A DNA stretch of 64,000 bases from the NCBI GenBank assembly GCA_024235595.1, contig JACKMC010000001.1, positions 806,001-870,000 on the forward strand. The letters are read 5' to 3'. The position numbers were made by a program, and so were the translations under genes. Shown here one piece after another: positions 25,759 through 35,936 of the stretch (position 1 is its first letter; each line of letters begins with the position of its first letter). The stretch comes from Zoogloeaceae bacterium. GTDB lineage: Bacteria; Pseudomonadota; Gammaproteobacteria; Burkholderiales; Rhodocyclaceae. The notes beneath the pieces were generated by a model. It was not told where the DNA came from. It was given only the letters and a program-made list of their open reading frames with translations, and made no database searches.

Positions 25759-26319
25759 ATGCTCAGAATCCTTGCCATGCTGTGCGGCCTGATGTGGCTG
25801 GCCCCGGCCCTTGCCGGGCAAGCTGAACTCCTCGACGCCTTGCGCCGTGGCGGGCACATCCTGCTGCTGCGGCATGCGGTGACCGAACCCGGCCTCGGCG
25901 ATCCGCAGAATTTCGTGCTCGGCGACTGCGCCACCCAGCGAAACCTCTCCGCGGCCGGCCGTGTCCAGGCCCGGGCGCTCGGTCAATGGCTGCGCACCCA
26001 GGGGATCCCGGTGGGCGAGGTGCGCAGCAGCCAGTGGTGCCGCTGTCTCGATACCGCGCGGCTGGCCTTCGCACCCGAGCTCGAAATCCAGCCCTGGCCG
26101 GCGCTGAATTCCTTCTTCGGCGATCGCGGGCGTGAGCCGAAGCAGCGCGCTGAAGTCCTTGCCGCGCTTGCCCCGCGCATGGAAGCGAACCGGGTGTGGG
26201 TGACGCATCAGGTCAATATCACCTCGCTGACCGGCGTGTTCCCGGCCATGGGCGAAATCGTGGTGATCCGGCCCGGTGCGCAAGGGCTCGAAGTAGTGGG
26301 GCGATTTGTGCCCGGCTGA
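25759..26319 (+). CDS. Exported histidine phosphatase family protein
   Basis: 186 residues. Signal peptide MLRILAMLCGLMWLAPALAG, then LLRHAVTEPG with the catalytic His (RHA in place of RHG), VRSSQWCRCLDTARLAF and VTHQVNITSLTG with the second His. It is probably a periplasmic phosphomonoesterase of unknown substrate. Start chosen at 25759, with GGAGGTG upstream and a proper signal sequence; the longer frame is a shadow of the Gx transporter gene. Confidence 0.85.
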   Translation: MLRILAMLCGLMWLAPALAGQAELLDALRRGGHILLLRHAVTEPGLGDPQNFVLGDCATQRNLSAAGRVQARALGQWLRTQGIPVGEVRSSQWCRCLDTARLAFAPELEIQPWPALNSFFGDRGREPKQRAEVLAALAPRMEANRVWVTHQVNITSLTGVFPAMGEIVVIRPGAQGLEVVGRFVPG

Positions 26320-26388
26320 GAACCAGGTCTTCGACATCGAGGGGCAGGGCGGTTAGGATCTGCGCTCACCTCGAGGATTAAGCACGCA

Positions 26389-26532
26389 ATGGAAGCCCAT
26401 CCGCTCAGTATCGACAGCATCCTCTTCGTGCCCACCCTGGGCATGCTGATCTTCGGCACCCTGGCCATCGCTGGCGGCGCCACGCTGCTTGGCTACATGA
26501 GCTCGTCGCTCGTCACCGACCGCCGTCGGTAG
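26389..26532 (+). CDS. Possible small single-pass membrane protein (47 residues)
   Basis: ATG with GAGGA about 10 bp upstream, ending TAG. One hydrophobic helix (LFVPTLGMLIFGTLAIAGG) followed by a short basic tail (TDRRR). No family recognised. It overlaps the 3' end of the opposite-strand methyltransferase gene by 40 bp. Supported only by ribosome-binding site and a plausible membrane helix. Confidence 0.35.
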   Translation: MEAHPLSIDSILFVPTLGMLIFGTLAIAGGATLLGYMSSSLVTDRRR

Positions 26533-27233
26533 CGGAGCAGGCGCCCGCGATAGGCGCTGCCATCGTCCAGCGGTGCGTCGATCGGAGTCTCTTCCAGGGT
26601 AAAACCGCAGGCGGCGAGATGGCGGTTGAAGGCGGCCCGGTTGCTGCGGTTTGGATCGATGACGAGCACTTCGCAACTGGGTGCGGCGTGAAGCTGGATG
26701 AAGCCCGCCAGTTGCTGCGGATGATCCCGCTCGTAAAGAATGTCGCTTCCGATGATGAGGTCGAATTCGCCCAGGGCCGGATTGCTGCCGGCCCAGTTTC
26801 CCACCGCGTATTTCATCGGTGGCAGGCCGTTGAGGGCGAGATTTTCGGCGAGGAAGCGCCCCGCCAGCGGATGGCAGTCGCTCGCCGTAACGTTGCCGAG
26901 GCGGCGATGGATGACCAGGCTCGCGAGGCCGAGGCCGCAGCCGATCTCCAGCACCCGGCGTTCACCGATCTCCCAGCTCTGCATCAGGTCGGCGAGTTTC
27001 TGCGCCGAGGGCCACACCTGGCCGAACAGCGGCCAGCAGGCCGGTGAGATGCCGGCCGCTTCCGCTTCGCCGAGGGGGTCGTCGTATTGCTGGCGATCCA
27101 GCAGCGAGCGGATCTGCAAACCGGCTGCGCCGGCCACTCCGATGCGCTGGAATTTCACTTCGTAAGCTGGCACTGGGTCGTCCTGTGGCGGGAGAGCGTT
27201 CCCGGTAGCGACCATGCCAGCCGAGTCGGACAT
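26493..27233 (-). CDS. Class I SAM-dependent methyltransferase
   Basis: 246 residues. Motif I RRVLEIGCGLGLASLVIHRR, motif II ASDCHPLAGRFLAENLALN, and DLIIGSDILYERDHPQQL, as in the METTL/nicotinamide-N-methyltransferase-like lysine methyltransferase group (FAM86/METTL21 style). The substrate, protein or small molecule, is not known. Monocistronic by position. Confidence 0.86.
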   Translation of the reverse strand: MSDSAGMVATGNALPPQDDPVPAYEVKFQRIGVAGAAGLQIRSLLDRQQYDDPLGEAEAAGISPACWPLFGQVWPSAQKLADLMQSWEIGERRVLEIGCGLGLASLVIHRRLGNVTASDCHPLAGRFLAENLALNGLPPMKYAVGNWAGSNPALGEFDLIIGSDILYERDHPQQLAGFIQLHAAPSCEVLVIDPNRSNRAAFNRHLAACGFTLEETPIDAPLDDGSAYRGRLLRYRRRSVTSDELM

Positions 27234-27406
27234 GGAGAAGGTGGGCCAGGCGATGCAGGACCCAGAGAGGCGATGCGTCCGGCCTTGCGGCCGGCGCGTG
27301 TGCCGATCGGTCGGCGGGGCGCACTATGCGCCTCTTTCGAGTGCGCGGCAACGCCGGCCAGCGGCCTGCTGCATGACGCCGGTCCGCCCGCACCACCGCA
27401 AACGCC

Positions 27407-28267
<861 letters not shown>

Positions 28268-28444
28268 CTTTACATCTCCTTGGGGGGGCTGACTGCGAAT
28301 CGACAGTGTGCACCGGATTTTGTTCGCGACATCGATGCAGGCCGACTGAAAGCGGATCGAAAGCGGCAAGCCCTATCGTTCGCAGCCATGTACCGGGGGT
28401 CGTCCCCGGTGCCCGATTCCAGACCACAACGGAGGAGACCCGAA

Positions 28445-29413
28445 ATGATCAAGAAGGCCTTGTTTGCAGTTGCCGCCACTGTCGCCATGGGTGCAGCCCA
28501 TGCCGCACCCGAAAAAACCGAATGCATCGCCCCGGCCAAGCCCGGCGGCGGTTTCGACCTGACCTGCAAGCTCGCCCAGGGCGGCCTGCAGAACGGCAAG
28601 TTCATCGACTCGCCGATGCGCGTCACCTACATGCCGGGCGGTATCGGCGCGGTGGCCTACAATACCGTGATCGCCCAGCGCCCCGACGAAGGCGGCACCA
28701 TCGTGGCCTTCTCGGGCGGCTCGCTGCTCAATCTGGCGATCGGCAAGTTCGGCCGCTACGGCGTCAACGACGTGAAATGGCTGGGCAGCGCAGGCACCGA
28801 CTATGGCGCGATCATCGTGCGCGCCGACTCGCCCTTCAAGAGCCTCAAGGACCTCATGGCCGCGCTCAAGACCGACCCCACCAAGGTGGTGTTCGGTGCG
28901 GGCGGCTCGGTCGGCAGCCAGGACTGGATGAAGTCCGCTCTGGTGGCAAAGGCCGCGGGTGTCGACTTCAAGGGCATGCGCTATGTGGCCTTCGAGGGCG
29001 GTGGCGAAGCCATGACCGCGCTGCAGGGCGGCCATGTGCAGGTCTATTCGGGCGATGCCTCGGAAGTGTCGGCGCAGATCAAGGGCGGCCGCGTGCGGGT
29101 GCTGGGCATCCTCTCGGCCGATCGCCTGCCGGGTGAACTCAAGGACATCCCCACCGCCAAGGAGCAGGGCTACGACGTCGAGTGGCCGATCATCCGTGGC
29201 TACTACCTCGGCCCCAAGGTCTCCGACGCCGACTACAAATGGTGGGTCGCCACTTTCGACAAGATGCTGGCCTCGCCGGAGTTTGCCAAGCTGCGTGAAG
29301 CCCAGGGCCTGTTTCCCTTCGACATGACCGGCGCCAGGCTCGACGCCTACGTGAAGGAGCGCGTCAAGCACTACGCCGAACTCGCCAAGGAGTTCGGGAT
29401 GGTCGCCCAGTAA
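28445..29413 (+). CDS. tctC: Tripartite tricarboxylate transporter substrate-binding protein (TctC)
   Basis: 322 residues. Signal peptide MIKKALFAVAATVAMGAAHA, then ECIAPAKPGGGFDLTCKLAQ, the ligand-binding start typical of TctC/Bug proteins, with VTYMPGGIGAVAYN and FGAGGSVGSQDWMKSALVA. Periplasmic receptor that delivers a carboxylate to TctAB. GGAGGAGA ribosome-binding site. First gene of tctCBA. Confidence 0.92.
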   Translation: MIKKALFAVAATVAMGAAHAAPEKTECIAPAKPGGGFDLTCKLAQGGLQNGKFIDSPMRVTYMPGGIGAVAYNTVIAQRPDEGGTIVAFSGGSLLNLAIGKFGRYGVNDVKWLGSAGTDYGAIIVRADSPFKSLKDLMAALKTDPTKVVFGAGGSVGSQDWMKSALVAKAAGVDFKGMRYVAFEGGGEAMTALQGGHVQVYSGDASEVSAQIKGGRVRVLGILSADRLPGELKDIPTAKEQGYDVEWPIIRGYYLGPKVSDADYKWWVATFDKMLASPEFAKLREAQGLFPFDMTGARLDAYVKERVKHYAELAKEFGMVAQ

Positions 29414-29443
29414 GCCCCACCCGATCCCGCTGCCGTGAGCTGT

Positions 29444-29464
29444 CCGGCGCCCATGTGGCGCCGG
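29444..29464 (+). promoter_or_regulatory. Intercistronic hairpin between tctC and tctB
   Basis: CCGGCGCC and GGCGCCGG pair perfectly (8 bp) around CATGT, with no U-tract. Hairpins in this position commonly stabilise or partly terminate the binding-protein message so that it exceeds the permease message. Confidence 0.5.
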
Positions 29465-29506
29465 CATTGCAGGGCGGCGGTCTCAATCAAGCGAATGGAG
29501 GACAAC

Positions 29507-29950
29507 ATGAGCGAACGCATATTCGGCGTTTTCCTGCTGCTGCTCTCGGCAGGCGGCATCTTTATCGGTTGGGACCTCAAGGCCCCGATCTCCTATGAAC
29601 CGGTCGGCCCGCGGGCCTTTCCGCTGCTGGTGTTCACACTGCTGGGCATCTGCTCGCTGGGCCTCGTGCTGAGCAAGCGTCCGGCCACGACCTGGGCACC
29701 GTCGCCGGTGCTGCTGCGGGTGGGCGGCATGTTCGTCGCGGTGCTGGCCTATGCGCTGCTGTTCGACAAGCTCGGCTTCGTGATCTCGACCGCTCTCATG
29801 AGCATCCCGCTGTCGCGCTATTTCGGCGGCACCTGGAAGCAGTCGCTGCTGGCCGGCGCGGGGCTCGGCGTGATCCTCTTCCTGCTCTTCGACAAACTGC
29901 TCGACGTCGCGCTGCCGATCGGCTTCTGGCTCAAGCCACTACTGGGGTAA
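29507..29950 (+). CDS. tctB: Tripartite tricarboxylate transporter small membrane subunit (TctB)
   Basis: 147 residues, four hydrophobic segments: FGVFLLLLSAGGIFIGWDL, FPLLVFTLLGICSLGLVL, VGGMFVAVLAYALLF, and the last pair around GFVISTALMSIPLSRYFGG and LLAGAGLGVILFLLFDKLL. This is the 4-TM subunit. GGAGGAC ribosome-binding site places the start at 29507 rather than the ATG 72 bp upstream. It ends 3 bp before tctA. Confidence 0.9.
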   Translation: MSERIFGVFLLLLSAGGIFIGWDLKAPISYEPVGPRAFPLLVFTLLGICSLGLVLSKRPATTWAPSPVLLRVGGMFVAVLAYALLFDKLGFVISTALMSIPLSRYFGGTWKQSLLAGAGLGVILFLLFDKLLDVALPIGFWLKPLLG

Positions 29951-29953
29951 GCC

Positions 29954-31462
29954 ATGGAAATCATCTCTCATCTTGTCGACGGCTTCGCCGTCGCCGGGTC
30001 GCCCACCAACCTCATGATCTGCCTGATCGGTGCCTTCCTCGGCACCATCATCGGCATGCTGCCGGGGCTGGGTCCGATCAACGGCGTGGCGATCCTGCTG
30101 CCCATCGCCTATGCAATGAAGCTGCCGCCCGAGTCGGCGCTGATCCTGCTCGCCGCAGTGTATTCGGGCTGTGAGTTCGGCGGCCGTATCTCGGCCATCC
30201 TGATCAACGTGCCGGGCGACGCCGGGGCGGTGATGACCACCCTCGACGGCTACCCGATGGCCAAGAACGGCCTCGCCGGACCGGCGCTGTCGATCTCGGC
30301 GGTGGCCTCGTTCACGGGCGCCATCGTCGCCACCCTGGGCATCGTTGCCTTCGCGCCGATCCTCGCCAACTGGGCGCTGGCCTTCGGGCCGGCCGAATAT
30401 TTCGCGCTGATGGTGCTGGCCCTGTCCTGCCTCGGCGGCCTGGTGGGCGACTCGCTGCTCAAGGCCATGGTCGGCGTGCTGATCGGTCTGATGCTTGCCT
30501 GCGTCGGCATCGATTCCAACAGCGGCGTCTATCGCTACACCTTCGACCTGCTGCACCTCTCTGACGGCATTCCCTTCATCGTGGTGGTGATCGGCCTGTT
30601 TGCGGTCAGCGAACTGATGCTGATGCTGCAAGCCCATCATGGTGATGTGCAGCCGGTCGAGGTGACCGGCCGGACGATGTTCAACGCGAAGGAGTTCATG
30701 CTCGCCCGGTGGACCATCCTGCGCTCTTCGGTGGTGGGCTTTTTCGTCGGCGTGCTGCCTGGCGCAGGGGCCTCGATCGCCTCGGCGATGACCTACTCGA
30801 TGGAACGCCGCATGGCCGGCAAGGATCACTGCTTTGGTGAGGGCGACGTGCGCGGCGTGGCGGCGCCCGAGGCGGCCAACAACGCTTCGGCCTATGGCTC
30901 GCTGATTCCCATGCTGACCCTCGGTGTGCCGGGTTCGGGTACCACCGCGGTGATGATCGGGGCGCTCACGCTCTACAACATCACCCCGGGTCCGACCCTG
31001 TTCCAGGACCAGCCGGTGATCGTCTGGGGCCTGATCGCCTCGCTGGCGATCTGCAGCGTGATGCTGGTGCTGATGAACATCCCGCTGGTCAAGCTCTTCG
31101 TCAAGTTCCTGCAGATCCCCAACTGGGTGCTGGTGCCGGGCGTGGCGGCGGTGTCGATGGTCGGCGTGTATGCGGTGCATGGCACCACCTTCGACCTCAT
31201 CGTCGGCACCCTGCTGGGCGGCTTCGGCTACCTGCTGCGGGTGATGAACTTCCCGATGGCGCCCTTCATCCTGGGCTTCGTGCTTGGCGACATGATGGAG
31301 CAGAACCTGCGCCGCGCGCTGTCGATCAGCAATGGCGAGCTCGAGATCCTGTTCGCCAGCCCGATCTCGATCGGCCTGTGGCTGGCGGCGATCGCGATGC
31401 TGATCGGCCCGCGCCTGGCCAAGGCCATCGACGCGCGCCGCAACCCGGCGCCGGCTGCCTGA
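29954..31462 (+). CDS. tctA: Tripartite tricarboxylate transporter large permease (TctA)
   Basis: 502 residues, about 12 membrane segments. The TctA signature GAFLGTIIGMLPGLGPINGVAILLP and the second loop VGVLPGAGASIASAMTYSMER, plus APEAANNASAYGSLIPMLTLGVPGSGTTAVMIG, are intact. It forms the sodium- or proton-coupled channel for citrate-like substrates with TctB and TctC. Followed by stacked hairpins. Confidence 0.95.
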   Translation: MEIISHLVDGFAVAGSPTNLMICLIGAFLGTIIGMLPGLGPINGVAILLPIAYAMKLPPESALILLAAVYSGCEFGGRISAILINVPGDAGAVMTTLDGYPMAKNGLAGPALSISAVASFTGAIVATLGIVAFAPILANWALAFGPAEYFALMVLALSCLGGLVGDSLLKAMVGVLIGLMLACVGIDSNSGVYRYTFDLLHLSDGIPFIVVVIGLFAVSELMLMLQAHHGDVQPVEVTGRTMFNAKEFMLARWTILRSSVVGFFVGVLPGAGASIASAMTYSMERRMAGKDHCFGEGDVRGVAAPEAANNASAYGSLIPMLTLGVPGSGTTAVMIGALTLYNITPGPTLFQDQPVIVWGLIASLAICSVMLVLMNIPLVKLFVKFLQIPNWVLVPGVAAVSMVGVYAVHGTTFDLIVGTLLGGFGYLLRVMNFPMAPFILGFVLGDMMEQNLRRALSISNGELEILFASPISIGLWLAAIAMLIGPRLAKAIDARRNPAPAA

Positions 31463-31468
31463 GTCCCG

Positions 31469-31568
31469 TTCGGGCGGCGGATCTCCTCCCGGATGCCGCC
31501 CGAATCGATGCGCCGCAGCTTCCCGTGCGGCGCATTTTCCCGCGGGGCGCCAAAGCGCCCCGTTTTTT
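31469..31568 (+). terminator. Three stacked hairpins between tctA and tctE
   Basis: Three perfect stems follow each other: TTCGGGCGGC/GCCGCCCGAA (31469-31504), ATGCGCCGCA/TGCGGCGCAT then TTTT (31508-31538), and CGGGGCGC/GCGCCCCG then TTTTTT (31543-31568). The last is a good plus-strand terminator for tctCBA; the symmetric stems may also serve the convergent sensor gene. Confidence 0.8.
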
Positions 31569-31571
31569 CGT

Positions 31572-32978
31572 CTACCCGCGCGCCGGCCGGAAGCGCGGAA
31601 ACTCCACCAGCACGCTCAGTCCGCGGCCTCCCTGTGCCGGTTCCAGCGTGATGCTTGCACCGTGGGCGTGCGCGATCTCGCGCACGATGGCCAGCCCCAG
31701 GCCGCTGCCCGAAGCCTTCTTGTCCTGGCCCAGGATTCGATAGAAGCGCTCGAATACCTTGTCGTGTTCGGCGGGCGGGATGCCCGGGCCCTGGTCGCTC
31801 ACGCACAGCGCCACGGTGTCGCCGCTCACGCCGGTGGCGACCACCACCTGGGTATGCTCCGGGCTGTAGCGGATGGCGTTGTCTAGCAGGTTGGCAATCA
31901 ACTCGTGGAGCATCTGCGGATCGCCCTCGACGGGCGCTTCGCCGCCGTCTTCGAATGCCAGTTCGATGCGTTTGTTGCGGGCCACCATGGTCAGCTCCAG
32001 TGCCACCTCGCGTGCCAGGGCGCTCAGGTCGACCACGTGAATCCGGCCGCTCGAGCGGTCCGCCGATTCCGCCTGGGAAAGGGCCAGCATCTGGTCCGCC
32101 ATCCTGCGGGTGCTGCGGAGGGTGCTCAGCAGCCCTTCGAAGGCGCGCCGTGTCTCGGCAGGCTCGCCGACCCTCAGGCCGTATTCCGCCTGGGTGCTGA
32201 GCACTGCCAGCGGCGTGCGGATCTGGTGCGCCGCGTCGGCCAGGAAGCGCCGCCGCGCCGCCAGCATGCCCGACAGCCGTTCGGTGTGATGGTTGATCGC
32301 GTCGATCAGCGGGCGCACTTCGGCCGGAACGCCGCCGTGGGCGATCGGCGTGAGGTCCTCCGCGTCGCGCCGGACGATCGCGTCGCGCAGCTCCAGCAGC
32401 GGTCTGAAGGCCGAGCTCAGCGCGAAGGTGACCAGGATCGTGCCGATCGCCACCAGCAGCAGTTGCCGCTGCAGGCTGTCGAGGAACAGCTCGCGGGCAA
32501 GCTTGAGGCGGGATTCGGTGGTTTCCGCGAAGACGATCAGGGCCGCATCGCCACCGCTGAGCGCCGGATCGTAGAGCCGCTTGGCGATCGCGCCGATACG
32601 CACGCCTTCGTCGCGGTAGTGGCCGTCGACGATCACCGGTGGGCCGTCCGCCACCACGCCCGGTGGTGGGCTCAGGTCGTCGTAGCCGGTTACCGCCTTG
32701 CCGTCCGGCCCGATCACCGCGTAATAGATGCGCTCCTGTACCCCGGCCTCGAAGACCTCGAAGGCGGAGTAGGGCACGTCCACCGAGATCTCGCCCTCGA
32801 GCGAATGTACCCGCTCGGCGATCGCCTTGATCGAGGCCGTGAGCGAACGGTCGTAGGCACGATTGACCGCGTCCAGCGCACCCAGGTACGACAGCACCGC
32901 ATTGATCGCCAGCAGCACCAGCAGCGAGGGCAGCAGCCACAGTGCGACCCGGCGGCGCAGGCTGGCATCGCGCTTCAC
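31572..32978 (-). CDS. tctE: Two-component sensor histidine kinase, TctE-like
   Basis: 468 residues. N-terminal transmembrane helix (~10-35), a periplasmic 2CSK_N-type sensor domain, a second helix at ~172-190, then HisKA with His251 in HQIRTPLAVL and an HATPase domain with NLLDNAIRYSPE, DQGPGIPP and GSGLGLAIV. Likely senses the tricarboxylate and phosphorylates the TctD-like regulator 12 bp upstream in the same operon. Confidence 0.92.
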   Translation of the reverse strand: MKRDASLRRRVALWLLPSLLVLLAINAVLSYLGALDAVNRAYDRSLTASIKAIAERVHSLEGEISVDVPYSAFEVFEAGVQERIYYAVIGPDGKAVTGYDDLSPPPGVVADGPPVIVDGHYRDEGVRIGAIAKRLYDPALSGGDAALIVFAETTESRLKLARELFLDSLQRQLLLVAIGTILVTFALSSAFRPLLELRDAIVRRDAEDLTPIAHGGVPAEVRPLIDAINHHTERLSGMLAARRRFLADAAHQIRTPLAVLSTQAEYGLRVGEPAETRRAFEGLLSTLRSTRRMADQMLALSQAESADRSSGRIHVVDLSALAREVALELTMVARNKRIELAFEDGGEAPVEGDPQMLHELIANLLDNAIRYSPEHTQVVVATGVSGDTVALCVSDQGPGIPPAEHDKVFERFYRILGQDKKASGSGLGLAIVREIAHAHGASITLEPAQGGRGLSVLVEFPRFRPARG

Positions 32979-32990
32979 CGGCGGTAGGCC

Positions 32991-33668
32991 TCAGTCCTTG
33001 GCGGACTCATCGATGAGGTAGCCGAGGCCGCGCAGCGTGGTGACCGTCGCGCCCGAGCCGTCGAGCTTCTTGCGCAAGCGGTGTACATAGATCTCGATCG
33101 CCTCCGGGCGGGCGTCCTGGTCGAAACTGAAGACCTTCTCGAACAGGGTCTCGCGCGCCACCGGGCGTCCCTGGCGCGAGATCAGCGCCTCGAGCACGGC
33201 CAACTCGCGCGGGGTCAGCGCCAGCGGCTTGCCGGCGACGCTGGCCAGGCGGGTGTTGGTGTCGAACTCGAGGCCGCCGATGCGCACCGTCGGCACCAGG
33301 TTGCCGGCGCGTCGCAGCAGGGCCTTGATGCGGGCCTCGAGTTCGGCGAGATCGAAGGGCTTGGGCAGGTAGTCGTCGGCGCCGAGGTTGAGGCCGCGCA
33401 CCTTGTCCTCGGTGCTGCCACGCGCGGTCAGCAGCAGCACCGGCGTGTGGGCGGTCGCTGCCCGGCCGCGCATGCGTCTGAGGACCTCGAGCCCGTCGAG
33501 GCCGGGCAGCGACAGGTCGAGGATCACCGCGTCGTAGGGCTGGGTCAGCAGGGCGTGATCCGCGTGGTCGCCACGATTCATCACGTCGAGCGCGTAGCCG
33601 GCCAGGGTCAGGGCTTTCGATACCCACTCGGCCAGGTCGGCATGGTCTTCCACGAGAAGCAGGCGCAT
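32991..33668 (-). CDS. tctD: Response regulator, TctD-like (OmpR family)
   Basis: 225 residues. Receiver domain with phospho-acceptor Asp51 in VILDLSLPGLDG and Lys in LPKPFDLAELEARIK; C-terminal winged helix with LTPRELAVLEALISR and VHRLRKKLDGSGATVTTLRGLGYL. The start at 33668 (MRLLLVEDHADLAEW) is chosen by homology; the upstream ATG adds 16 unrelated residues. Presumed activator of tctCBA. Divergent from the ABC binding protein. Confidence 0.93.
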   Translation of the reverse strand: MRLLLVEDHADLAEWVSKALTLAGYALDVMNRGDHADHALLTQPYDAVILDLSLPGLDGLEVLRRMRGRAATAHTPVLLLTARGSTEDKVRGLNLGADDYLPKPFDLAELEARIKALLRRAGNLVPTVRIGGLEFDTNTRLASVAGKPLALTPRELAVLEALISRQGRPVARETLFEKVFSFDQDARPEAIEIYVHRLRKKLDGSGATVTTLRGLGYLIDESAKD

Positions 33669-33762
33669 GGTGTTGAAAGTGGATCGAAAGCTTGATGGCC
33701 GATTATCCTGCCGCAAAAGAATCCTGCGCGCAAAGCCTTGTGCGCACCACCCGGAGGCGCAA

Positions 33763-34857
33763 GTGTTCCGACTGCCGTGCCTGTCCTTACTGCTGATCGC
33801 CCTGGCGCTGGCGATGTTCGCCGCTGTGCCGCCCGCGCGGGCCCAGTCCTCGGCGGATCTGCAGGTGGCGGCGGCGCGTGAGGGCGTGGTGGTGATCTAC
33901 GCGGCCACCGACGAGAGCGTGGCACGCGAGTTGCTGCGCGATTTCACGCGCCTCTACCCCGGTGTGCGGGTCGAATATCACGACATGAACTCGGTCGAGC
34001 TGTATCGGCGCTTCCTGGCCGAGCAGAAGGAGGGCGGCCGGGCCGACGTGCTGTGGAGCTCGGCCATGGACCTGCAGGTCAAGCTGGTGAACGACGGCCA
34101 TGCCCAGCCCCATCGCTCGGCCGAGACCGCCGCGCTGCCGAGCTGGGCGGTGTGGAAGAACGAAGCCTTCGGCACCACCTTCGAGCCGGTGGCGATGGTC
34201 TACAACCGCGAGGCGCTGGCCGCTGCGCAGGTGCCTGCCAGCCATGCCGAATTCCTGCGCCTGCTGGCGGAGGACCCGCATGAATACCGCGGGCGACTGA
34301 CCACCTATGACCCCGCGCGCTCGGGCATCGGCTTCCTGCTGCAGACCCAGGATGTGCTCGCCAACCCGGTGGTCTTCTGGCGCCTCGCGGAGGCCTTCGG
34401 CCGAACCGGCATCCAGACCGTGGCGTCCACTGCGGCGATGCTCGACGAGGTCGCGGAAGGCAGGGCCGTGCTGGGCTACAACGTGCTCGGATCCTATGCG
34501 ATGACCCGCGCCGCACAGGATTCCCGGCTCGGCGTGGTGTATCCGCGCGACTACACCCTGGTGCTGAGCCGGGTGGCCTTCATCGCGCGCCAGGCGCCGC
34601 ATCCCAATGCCGCGCGCCTGTGGCTCGATTACCTGCTCTCGCCGCGCGGCCAGCGGCTGCTCTCGAAAGGCCCCGGTTTCTACTCGGTGCGTGCCGATGT
34701 TCCTGCGGATGAAGCCGCACAGGAGCTGCGCCGCAGCCTGGGCAGGGCATTCCGGCCGATCCCCATCGGAGCCGGCCTGCTCACCTATCTAGACCAGATG
34801 AAGGAACACTCCTTTCTTCGCCAGTGGCGCGAAACCATCGCCCCGCCTGTACCCTGA
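33763..34857 (+). CDS. ABC transporter substrate-binding protein, AfuA/iron(III)-type fold
   Basis: 364 residues. Signal peptide LSLLLIALALAMFAAVPPARAQ, then EGVVVIYAATDESVARELLRDFTRLYPGVRVEYHDM, RADVLWSSAMDLQVKLVNDG and VAMVYNREALAAAQVPAS: class II binding protein of the COG1840 type. No ABC permease or ATPase is adjacent. It is divergent from tctD, a common arrangement for TctDE loci, and may act as an accessory sensor or receptor. GTG start with CGGAGG upstream. Confidence 0.86.
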   Translation: MFRLPCLSLLLIALALAMFAAVPPARAQSSADLQVAAAREGVVVIYAATDESVARELLRDFTRLYPGVRVEYHDMNSVELYRRFLAEQKEGGRADVLWSSAMDLQVKLVNDGHAQPHRSAETAALPSWAVWKNEAFGTTFEPVAMVYNREALAAAQVPASHAEFLRLLAEDPHEYRGRLTTYDPARSGIGFLLQTQDVLANPVVFWRLAEAFGRTGIQTVASTAAMLDEVAEGRAVLGYNVLGSYAMTRAAQDSRLGVVYPRDYTLVLSRVAFIARQAPHPNAARLWLDYLLSPRGQRLLSKGPGFYSVRADVPADEAAQELRRSLGRAFRPIPIGAGLLTYLDQMKEHSFLRQWRETIAPPVP

Positions 34858-34871
34858 GGCGTTTCGCAAGC

Positions 34872-35936
34872 ATGCTCCTGAACGATCCGGAGGTCCCCGG
34901 CCGCTTCCACAACACGCTGCTGGTGTGCCTGACCCTGGTCATTGCCGCCATCGCCGGCCTGGCCGCGCAAAGCATCCACAGCCCGCTGCCGTGGATGCTC
35001 GGCCCGCTCTTCGCGGTCGCCCTGCTGCGCATGGCCGGAGCGCCGCTGCGGGCGATCGCGGGTGGTCGCCAGGCCGGGCAGTGGGCCATCGGCACCGCCC
35101 TCGGCCTCTATTTCACGCCCGCGGTGCTCGCCCTGCTGAGCGCCAACCTGCTGCTGGTCAGCGTGATCGCGGGCGGTGCGCTGGTGGTCGGCCTGCTGTG
35201 CGCCTTGCTCACCGCGGCGCTGACCAGCGAGGACAGGCCCACCGCGTTCTTTGCCTCGCTGCCCGGCGGTGCCTCCGAGATGGCGGTGGTCGCCGAGCGC
35301 TTCGGCGGTGCGGTCGACCGCATCGCCGCCGCCCATGCCTTGCGGGTGATGCTGGTGGTGGCGGTGGTGCCCTTCGGGCTCAGCTGGTCCGGCGCCCATG
35401 GCAGCGACCACTACCAGCCGCTCGCCACGGCGGTGGTGCCGTCGCTGTTGCCGCTGGTAGTCGCCGCCAGCCTGGGCGGCGTGGCGCTGCTCACGGCACT
35501 GCGGATCGGCAATGCCTGGGTGCTCGGGCCGCTGCTCGGCGTGGGCCTGGCGACCGGTTTCGGCATGGACCTGTCGGCCTTGCCGGGCTGGGTGGTGAAT
35601 GGGGGCCAGCTGTTGATCGGCTGTGCGCTGGGCTGCCGCTTCTCGCCGGAGTTCTTTCGCGCCGCGCCGCGCTTCCTCGCCGCGGCCACCGCCTCGGCGC
35701 TCTTCGCGGTGGGCCTGGGCAGCCTGCTGGCAATGGCCGCAGCGGCGCTGAGCGACTCGCCCGTGGCGACCCTGGTGCTGGCTGCCGCACCCGGCGGGGT
35801 GGCCGAGATGTGCATCACCGCCAAGGTGCTGCAACTCGGCGTGCCGCTGGTCACCGTCTGCCACGTGCTGCGGGTGGTGGTGCTGACCATGGGCGCGCCG
35901 GCGCTGTACCGGCTGTTCCTGCGTCTCAGGCCGTGA
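34872..35936 (+). CDS. AbrB-family (duplicated) membrane transporter
   Basis: 354 residues, about ten hydrophobic segments in two repeats. SPLPWMLGPLFAVALLRM and GNAWVLGPLLGVGLATGFG are paired motifs, as are FFASLPGGASEMAVVAERFGG and LAAAPGGVAEMCITAKVLQLG; this is the internal duplication of the AbrB/'ammonia monooxygenase-like' transporter family. Unrelated to the DNA-binding AbrB. Suspected organic-acid transporter; ends overlap the PrpF gene tail-to-tail by 11 bp. Confidence 0.86.
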   Translation: MLLNDPEVPGRFHNTLLVCLTLVIAAIAGLAAQSIHSPLPWMLGPLFAVALLRMAGAPLRAIAGGRQAGQWAIGTALGLYFTPAVLALLSANLLLVSVIAGGALVVGLLCALLTAALTSEDRPTAFFASLPGGASEMAVVAERFGGAVDRIAAAHALRVMLVVAVVPFGLSWSGAHGSDHYQPLATAVVPSLLPLVVAASLGGVALLTALRIGNAWVLGPLLGVGLATGFGMDLSALPGWVVNGGQLLIGCALGCRFSPEFFRAAPRFLAAATASALFAVGLGSLLAMAAAALSDSPVATLVLAAAPGGVAEMCITAKVLQLGVPLVTVCHVLRVVVLTMGAPALYRLFLRLRP

